Part shown: positions 30,360 through 35,073 of the stretch, piece after piece
Numbering within the stretch: position 1 is the first letter of the stretch
How the letters are laid out: each line of letters opens with the position of its first letter
NCBI GenBank assembly: GCA_029210695.1
Contig: JARGFH010000039.1
Location: 1 to 35,073 of the forward strand
Source of the DNA: Acidimicrobiia bacterium
GTDB taxonomy: Bacteria; Actinomycetota; Acidimicrobiia; Spongiisociales; JAHEDJ01
Length of the DNA: 35,073 nt
Direction of reading: 5' to 3'
Position numbers and translations under genes: made by a program
Notes under the pieces: generated by a model
What the model was told of the DNA's origin: nothing
The model's input: the letters and a program-made list of their open reading frames with translations, nothing else
Databases searched by the model: none

Positions 30360-33188
30360 TCAGCAGATCTCCAGCACGTTCACCCAGATCGAATGGGTGG
30401 CGGTATGCCCGTCGGAGTCGGTCACGGTCAGGGTGATGACGTGCACGGTTGACGTGCAGCTATCTCCGCTGAGGGTGACCGTGATGGACTGTCCGGTCCC
30501 CAAGTTTCCATCCAGATCCGACTCCCACACGAGGCTGGCGTCCGACAGCGTTCCGTCCTCGGGGTCGGTGCCCATTCCGGTCAGCGTCACCGAATCGCCG
30601 ACCACAATGATGGTGGCGGTGGCCGGACTGGTGATCTGGGCACTCGGATAGCCGGCACCGGCCACAACCTCGACGCCAATCGTGTCGGTGCCCGTCAATC
30701 CGAAGCCGTCGGTCACCGTCAACGTGATGGTGTGCGTTCCGGCACTCAACTGGCTCGACACGGTCCATCCGCTCCCCAGGTTGCCGTCGAGGCTGGAACT
30801 CCAGACCAGATCGGAAGCTTGGATCGCCTCGTCGGGGTCGAATCCGAATCCGGAGAAGTTGACCGTTTGACTGGTGTAGAAAGTCGATCCGGTGGCCGGA
30901 TAGGTGATGGACGCGGTCGGTGCCGTGTTCACCACGAAAACCTGCACCTGATCGGTGGCGGTCGCTCCGAAGGCATCGGTGGCCGTGGCGGTGATCGTGT
31001 GGCTGCCAAGCTGGAGGGTCGGTGCCGCACAGCTGTAGGGTCCGATGACTCCGTTGTCTGCGCACAGCTCTCCCTGGCGGTCCGAGGTGAAGGTCACCGA
31101 CACATCGAACTGGTCGCCCCACGGCTTCGCCTTTTCGGGGTCGGTCACGTCGGCACCGAGGTACACGCCGTCGTAGGGCACCGGCTCACCGTTGGTGTGC
31201 GAGGTGATGTGGATGGTCGGCGGCTGATTGGGTTTCACCTGCTGTAGGGCCCTCAACGCATCCACGTAGCCGGTGGTCACCTTGGGGTCGGTACTGGTGT
31301 TAGCCGAGGCCTGGAGCATGGTGAGGATCTGGCTCTTGTACAGGTAGGGGTTGAGGGCCTTCATCAGCGCCACGATGCCAGACAGATACGGCGCCGAGCA
31401 GGAGGTGCCGTTGAAGAAGGCAAGTTCATCTTCGCCGGTGACGTTGATATCTTCGCCGGCGCTGACCCGGGTGAGGGTTGAGAAGAGCCCGGTGGGTGCC
31501 CACATGTCGACCGGCGTGCCGTAGTTCGAGCCGTCCCAGGCCAGGCCGTTCCTGACGATTGCTCCGACGCAGATGGCCCCGTCGAGTTCGCACGGATAGA
31601 TGTCGTTGTTGCCGATGTCGTCGCCGGCGTTGCCGGCCGAGGCCACGACGATGGCGCCGGTGTTGCGGGCGCTCCCGACTGCGGCCTTCAGCACATTGCC
31701 GTTGTCGAAGTTGCGACACATCCAGCCACAGTCGAAGTCGATGCTGGTGTTGACGACATGGGCGTTGTTGTAGGCGGCGTCGTAGACGCCCGAGGCGATC
31801 TCCCAGACGTCGGGTCCGACCCGGATCAGCAGGGTCTTGATCTCGGCGCCGGTCGTGCCTCCGCCGCTGGTTCCGGCCGTTCCGTAGAGGTTGCGGCCGT
31901 TGGCGCAACAGGTGCCGAAGGACATCTGTCCGTGCCAGCAACCTTTGGGACAGTTGGAGAACCCCATGGCGATCCCACCGGCCGTCCAGTCGTAGTCGAT
32001 CTCGTCGAGCTGGGGCGGTTTGCTGCCCGAGTAGAGGAAGTCATCGCTGCCCACCAGCGGGACTCCGGTGGTCGTGCTCAGGTCGAACCCGCTGTCGACC
32101 ACCGCCACCATGGTCGGGTAGTAGGCGGTGGTGGGCGGGAAGCCCTGGTAGCGCAGGTACTCCCAGGCCCGGATAACACCCACGGAAACCTCGTTTTCGC
32201 TCATCCACCACCAGTTGGCGGCGTCGAGGTAGCCCCCTCCGTCGGCGGGGTGTTCGCACACGGTGCAGTTGAAGTCGGCGATCTGGTTGAGAGTGATCTG
32301 GTGGTCGGCTCGCTCCCTGGCTACCAGCGCAGTCAATCGGGCGGCAGTATCAGTGGAGAAGGTCCACGCTCCGCGCAGTCCGGCGGTTTCCATGTTGACG
32401 GCGAAGTCGCCGAGCGGCGACGTGGTCGGGTCGACGCCGACGAGGACGAACCCGGTGGTGGGAGCCATGGCCGGGTTGGGGGTTTCGCCTTCGACCAGCA
32501 GCGGTGTGCCGTCCCGCAGGACGGTGCCCCCATAGGCAGAGAGGAGGGCGGCCAGCTCGGCCGGGTCATCGGTTTGGAGGATGACCTCGTCGGCTACGAA
32601 CGTTTCGGGAGTGCCGTCTGGTCCGACCGCCGCTTCCACGGTGCGGGCCGGTCCCCCGCTCAACCCGGGGATCTCGGCGACTTCGGGGGTAACGGTGGGG
32701 TCGATCTGGTAGGAGAAGTGACCGGCGATCAGGATGTCGATCAACTCCTGCACCTGGAGTTGAGCGTCACAGTCGACGATCCAGTCGTTGCGGTCGGGTT
32801 TGGGCGGGCACCCGTCGAAGCGTTTGCGGAGGTTCTTCAGACCGATCAAGCCCTCCTCGATGTGGCCGGCCGCGAAGGCGGCTTCGATGGCCGACAACCG
32901 GGCACTGGTCGCCGTCCGCAAGCCCGGTTCGCCATCTTCGAACACACCGTCGCCGAAACCTTCGATGAGCGCGATCAGAATGTCGGGATCGCCGCCGTCG
33001 ATAATGCCGTCACCGTCGGAGTCGGGATCGGCAGGATCGGTCCCCAACGCAACCTCGAGAGCATCGATGAGCCCGTCGTCATCGGAATCGACGACGGGCG
33101 CGGCGGGATCGAATGCGGCGCTCGGCGTCACCGAAGCGCCCAGGAACATGGTCAGACCGACGAGAAGAACGAGGGATTTCCGCTGCAT
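30360..33188 (-). CDS. Secreted subtilisin-type (S8) protease with PKD-like repeats
   Basis: This 942-residue exported protease has a signal peptide (about 1-25), a thrombospondin type 3-like calcium segment (DSDDDGLIDALEVALGTDP, then DSDGDGIIDGGD), a long pro-region, the S8 domain (about 350-650) and three immunoglobulin-like/PKD-type domains to the end. The triad is Asp365 in VAVVDSGFD, His419 in CWHGQMSFG and Ser596 in NGTSCSAPYLSG. The His motif (HGQMSFG) departs from the usual HGTxVAG. Several Cys pairs in the catalytic domain suggest disulfides. GGGAGG precedes the ATG. A 16-bp element 78 bases upstream of the start is shared with the peroxidase gene. It probably degrades proteins outside the cell. 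Confidence 0.92.
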   Translation of the reverse strand: MQRKSLVLLVGLTMFLGASVTPSAAFDPAAPVVDSDDDGLIDALEVALGTDPADPDSDGDGIIDGGDPDILIALIEGFGDGVFEDGEPGLRTATSARLSAIEAAFAAGHIEEGLIGLKNLRKRFDGCPPKPDRNDWIVDCDAQLQVQELIDILIAGHFSYQIDPTVTPEVAEIPGLSGGPARTVEAAVGPDGTPETFVADEVILQTDDPAELAALLSAYGGTVLRDGTPLLVEGETPNPAMAPTTGFVLVGVDPTTSPLGDFAVNMETAGLRGAWTFSTDTAARLTALVARERADHQITLNQIADFNCTVCEHPADGGGYLDAANWWWMSENEVSVGVIRAWEYLRYQGFPPTTAYYPTMVAVVDSGFDLSTTTGVPLVGSDDFLYSGSKPPQLDEIDYDWTAGGIAMGFSNCPKGCWHGQMSFGTCCANGRNLYGTAGTSGGGTTGAEIKTLLIRVGPDVWEIASGVYDAAYNNAHVVNTSIDFDCGWMCRNFDNGNVLKAAVGSARNTGAIVVASAGNAGDDIGNNDIYPCELDGAICVGAIVRNGLAWDGSNYGTPVDMWAPTGLFSTLTRVSAGEDINVTGEDELAFFNGTSCSAPYLSGIVALMKALNPYLYKSQILTMLQASANTSTDPKVTTGYVDALRALQQVKPNQPPTIHITSHTNGEPVPYDGVYLGADVTDPEKAKPWGDQFDVSVTFTSDRQGELCADNGVIGPYSCAAPTLQLGSHTITATATDAFGATATDQVQVFVVNTAPTASITYPATGSTFYTSQTVNFSGFGFDPDEAIQASDLVWSSSLDGNLGSGWTVSSQLSAGTHTITLTVTDGFGLTGTDTIGVEVVAGAGYPSAQITSPATATIIVVGDSVTLTGMGTDPEDGTLSDASLVWESDLDGNLGTGQSITVTLSGDSCTSTVHVITLTVTDSDGHTATHSIWVNVLEIC

Positions 33189-33265
33189 GACAACCTCCCG
33201 GCAATCGGAGTACTGCCCTCAGAGCATCAACTCCCCCCAGGTTCTCTCATTCGAATCGGGCGGTC

Positions 33266-33281
33266 TAGAGGAAAAGGCCAC
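33266..33281 (-). promoter_or_regulatory. Shared 16-bp element upstream of the S8 protease gene
   Basis: The minus strand reads GTGGCCTTTTCCTCTA, ending 77 bases before the ATG. The identical 16-mer lies upstream of the di-haem peroxidase gene at nearly the same distance. It may be a promoter element or an activator site. Confidence 0.45.
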
Positions 33282-33350
33282 CAACGTGGGCGCCGGCGCA
33301 AAGCGCGGCGGCCCCTGCGATTGACCGGAGGCCGGCGCCGGTGGGTTGCC

Positions 33351-33386
33351 GGCGGCGAGACCACGGACGGGCCAGGTCTCGCCGCC
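33351..33386 (-). terminator. Hairpin terminator of the peroxidase gene
   Basis: GGCGGCGAGACC (33351-33362) pairs perfectly with GGTCTCGCCGCC (33375-33386) around a 12-base loop. It lies 18 bases after the stop of the peroxidase gene and before the S8 gene's control region, so the two genes are separate transcripts. Confidence 0.7.
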
Positions 33387-33403
33387 GCTTCTGAGATTCC
33401 CTA

Positions 33404-34633
33404 TCAGCCGTCGGACAGAGTCCGGAGGAAGGCCACGATCGCCGCCTCCTCTGCCGGGGTCAGGCCCAGATCACCGAGTTCGTCGGTGTTGACGTTGTCG
33501 TCTATTTCCGGAGCCGGCCAGCATCCGGCCGACATCGCCTGGGCTTCGGTGTAGGCGCCGGGGCATTCGGGCTTCACGTCTCGAGTGTTGTAGAAGTGGA
33601 CGATTCCCTCCAGCGACTTGAAGTAGCCGTTGTGCCCGAACGCCTTCACCGTCCCGGCCGGCTGCAGGGCGACGTTGCGCAGGGTGGGAACCTTGAACTT
33701 CCCCATCTCTTCTTCGTAGACGTCTTCGTCGTAACCGGCATTCATGAGGAAGCCACCCAGACCAGGATCTCTGAAGTCGGGATCCGCCAGATAGGCCGGG
33801 TTCTCGGGGTTCACCGGGATGCCGAGGTTGTCGAAGGTGAAATCGGTGAACAGCGCATCCTGGCCGGTGGCGGAATGGCACGCCCGGCAGCCACCCTTGC
33901 CCTGAAACAGCGCGAAGCCTCTCTGCTCCTCTCTCGACAACTTGCCCAGATCGAACTTCGAGCTGAAGGCGTTGGAGGCCGTGGAGTCTTCGAACGCCGC
34001 AATCGCGAGGGCAATCTGGTCGTAGGCGCCATCGGAGATGGTACGGTCGGCGGCGGAAAGGGCCACCGTGGTGCCCTCGGTAGCGCACGTAGCCGCAATG
34101 CCTCCCGGCCAGGTGATACTGCAGGTGTCCGCCCCCCAGACGCTGGTGAAAAGCGTCCCGTAGCCACCGGTACACACCTTCCAGACCACGCACGCCGAGT
34201 CGGGAAGTGCCTGCTCCATCGGATTCAGGAAAGGTCCCTGCGCTTGATCGGCGGCCGGATTCCCCAGCTTCTCGCCCGTCGCCCGGCCGTCCCAGAAGTT
34301 GCCTCCCACGTACGTGCCCTTCTTGTCCACATGGAAGATCGGGCTCACCGTCGCGTAGGCGGAACTCGGCGGCTTGCGGTCCCCGAATCGGCCGGCGATG
34401 GAACCCTCGTACACAGCTCCGGCTGCGTTGATCGCTTCGTTCGGACCGGTCCAGCCCCAATCAGGATCGTGACAGCTCGCACACGACTGGTTTCCGTTGA
34501 TGGACAGGGCTTCGTCGAAGAAGATGCCCTCCCCTAGTTGCTCGATGGGTGTGAGCTCCTGGGCGCCGGCCGGAACGACGGCCGCCACCAGCAGGATTGC
34601 CATGAACAACAATCCCCATACCCTCGGTCTCAT
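33404..34633 (-). CDS. Di-haem cytochrome c peroxidase / MauG-family protein
   Basis: A 409-residue exported protein with a signal peptide (about 1-24) and GGGAGG before the ATG. Two haem motifs are present: CASCH at residues 51-55 and CRACH at 249-253, one per domain, as in bacterial cytochrome c peroxidases and MauG. LGEGIFFDEALSINGNQSC is the usual start of the N-domain; KVPTLRNVALQPAG and HNGYFKSLEGIVHFYN are the conserved C-domain motifs. It reduces peroxide or oxidises a partner protein outside the membrane. A central insertion with extra Cys residues (DSACVVWKVC, ADTC) is unusual and may be disulfide-bonded. A decayed C-terminal piece of a paralogue lies at 23671-23853. Confidence 0.93.
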   Translation of the reverse strand: MRPRVWGLLFMAILLVAAVVPAGAQELTPIEQLGEGIFFDEALSINGNQSCASCHDPDWGWTGPNEAINAAGAVYEGSIAGRFGDRKPPSSAYATVSPIFHVDKKGTYVGGNFWDGRATGEKLGNPAADQAQGPFLNPMEQALPDSACVVWKVCTGGYGTLFTSVWGADTCSITWPGGIAATCATEGTTVALSAADRTISDGAYDQIALAIAAFEDSTASNAFSSKFDLGKLSREEQRGFALFQGKGGCRACHSATGQDALFTDFTFDNLGIPVNPENPAYLADPDFRDPGLGGFLMNAGYDEDVYEEEMGKFKVPTLRNVALQPAGTVKAFGHNGYFKSLEGIVHFYNTRDVKPECPGAYTEAQAMSAGCWPAPEIDDNVNTDELGDLGLTPAEEAAIVAFLRTLSDG

Positions 34634-34708
34634 AATGCCTCCCGTATCTCTCGATGCGGTCGAGGCGCCTCCCGATTGGCATTATGCCGACCGCGTCCTT
34701 CGACTGGA

Positions 34709-34724
34709 TAGAGGAAAAGGCCAC
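34709..34724 (-). promoter_or_regulatory. Shared 16-bp element upstream of the peroxidase gene
   Basis: The minus strand reads GTGGCCTTTTCCTCTA, ending 75 bases before the peroxidase ATG. It is identical to the element 77 bases before the S8 protease gene. On the plus strand it also supplies the AGGAAAAGG before the remnant ORF at 34730, probably by chance. Confidence 0.45.
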
Positions 34725-34729
34725 ATTGG

Positions 34730-34909
34730 ATGGTGGCCCATCTGGGCCGGGTGGTGGTGCGACTGTCCGCCGACCGGGCACAGGAGTTCGTTGGCCGGAT
34801 GGACCGGCTGGTCTCCGACCTGCGGGAAGCCGACGACGAGCGAGAAGGCTCGGTCGGCTTCGCCTTGACCGCCGCGCTGGTACCCACCGACCTGGAGGAT
34901 GACCGATGA
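34730..34909 (+). pseudogene. C-terminal remnant of a winged-helix regulator
   Basis: The 59-residue frame encodes HLGRVVVRLSADRAQEFVGR followed by VGFALTAALVPTD. This resembles the C-terminal dimerisation part of ArsR-like winged-helix regulators that precede MFS exporters. The DNA-binding domain is absent and an in-frame stop lies just upstream, so it is a truncated gene. Its stop overlaps the start of the next frame (ATGA). Confidence 0.6.
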
Positions 34910-35001
34910 CCTCTGCCACTCCCCCGGGCCAGCCGGGGCCTCAGGCGTTTCGCCGCCCGATTCGCACGACCGCGTGGCCGGTGGGCTCCCTGCGGCACTA
35001 G
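34906..35001 (+). pseudogene. N-terminal remnant of a membrane transporter gene (probably MFS)
   Basis: Starting in the ATGA overlap, the frame encodes 31 residues: a Pro-rich polar head (SATPPGQPGPQAFRRPIR) and TTAWPVGSLRH, then TAG. The frame ends where the transposase end begins. A polar head with basic residues before the first span and the coupled wHTH gene fit an MFS exporter cut after about 30 codons. The family is inferred from context. Confidence 0.45.
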
Positions 35002-35073
35002 TGGTCTGTCGCGGATTCAGTGATCTGGTTGAGGGCGGCTCGTCCTCGTTTGACTTTGGCAATGATTTCTTCG
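34998..35073 (-). mobile_element. 3-prime end of an IS630-type transposase gene (partial)
   Basis: The minus strand, entering from the right edge, encodes EEIIAKVKRGRAALNQITES, then ATDH and a TAG stop. This is the tail pattern of IS630-family transposases as I know them. The stop overlaps a TA dinucleotide (34999-35000); IS630 elements insert at TA, so the element boundary is probably here. The rest of the element is outside the window. Confidence 0.65.

Noticed and set aside
31758-33554. A 598-codon open frame on the plus strand
   Set aside because: It is antisense to the S8 protease gene with its clear catalytic triad, has no ribosome binding site and no recognisable domain; GC-rich third positions keep the opposite strand open.

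Overview
The window is GC-rich bacterial DNA that looks actinobacterial, most like an uncultured Acidimicrobiia-type lineage. The pointers are GTG and TTG starts, several probably leaderless TAnnnT promoters, CebR-type operators of the form TGGGAGCGCTCCCA, and a polycysteine leader ORF before cysK of the kind described in mycobacteria. The lineage is an inference; no rRNA or other marker gene is present. I recognised no tRNA, rRNA or CRISPR array. Both ends look like insertion-sequence edges: IS21-like terminal repeats at 8-86, and the last codons of an IS630-type transposase at 34998-35073.

Region 1 (about 460-13390, + strand) is a beta-1,3-glucan (laminarin) use operon. A LacI-family regulator with three operators around its own promoter is followed by a secreted 1430-aa GH16 laminarinase, a GH3 beta-glucosidase, a 1151-aa GH149/GH161-type oligoglucan phosphorylase and two GH17 enzymes. 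Only the GH16 protein has a signal peptide. The likely scheme is outside cleavage, uptake by a transporter encoded elsewhere, and inside trimming by GH17, GH3 and phosphorolysis. The GH16 catalytic domain is nested inside a carbohydrate-binding-type domain that also carries a second inserted domain.

Region 2 (13400-20230) holds a VOC protein, two small unrelated genes, an exported penicillin-G-acylase-type Ntn hydrolase, a 27-codon decayed fragment of a relative of that acylase, a small predicted membrane protein, and the cysteine pair cysK-cysE. A 22-residue leader peptide with four consecutive Cys codons and a hairpin precede cysK, which implies cysteine-responsive attenuation.

Region 3 (20291-23853) is a toxin-antitoxin cluster: Phd/VapC, RHH/MazF, Phd/ParE and HicA/HicB modules plus a DUF4262 gene and a decayed piece of a di-haem peroxidase gene. 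Region 4 (23912-34633) carries a TfoX-N-like protein, a membrane-anchored 12-Asp-box beta-propeller translationally coupled to a pentahaem cytochrome c, an SRPBCC protein, a small secreted protein, a second hicB with a truncated hicA, a secreted subtilisin-type protease and a MauG-type di-haem peroxidase. The last two share a 16-bp element at nearly the same distance upstream.

The right edge (34730-35073) preserves a broken wHTH regulator/MFS exporter pair, apparently cut by the IS630 element. Short decayed copies of genes that are intact elsewhere in the window recur and mark this as a rearranging accessory region.
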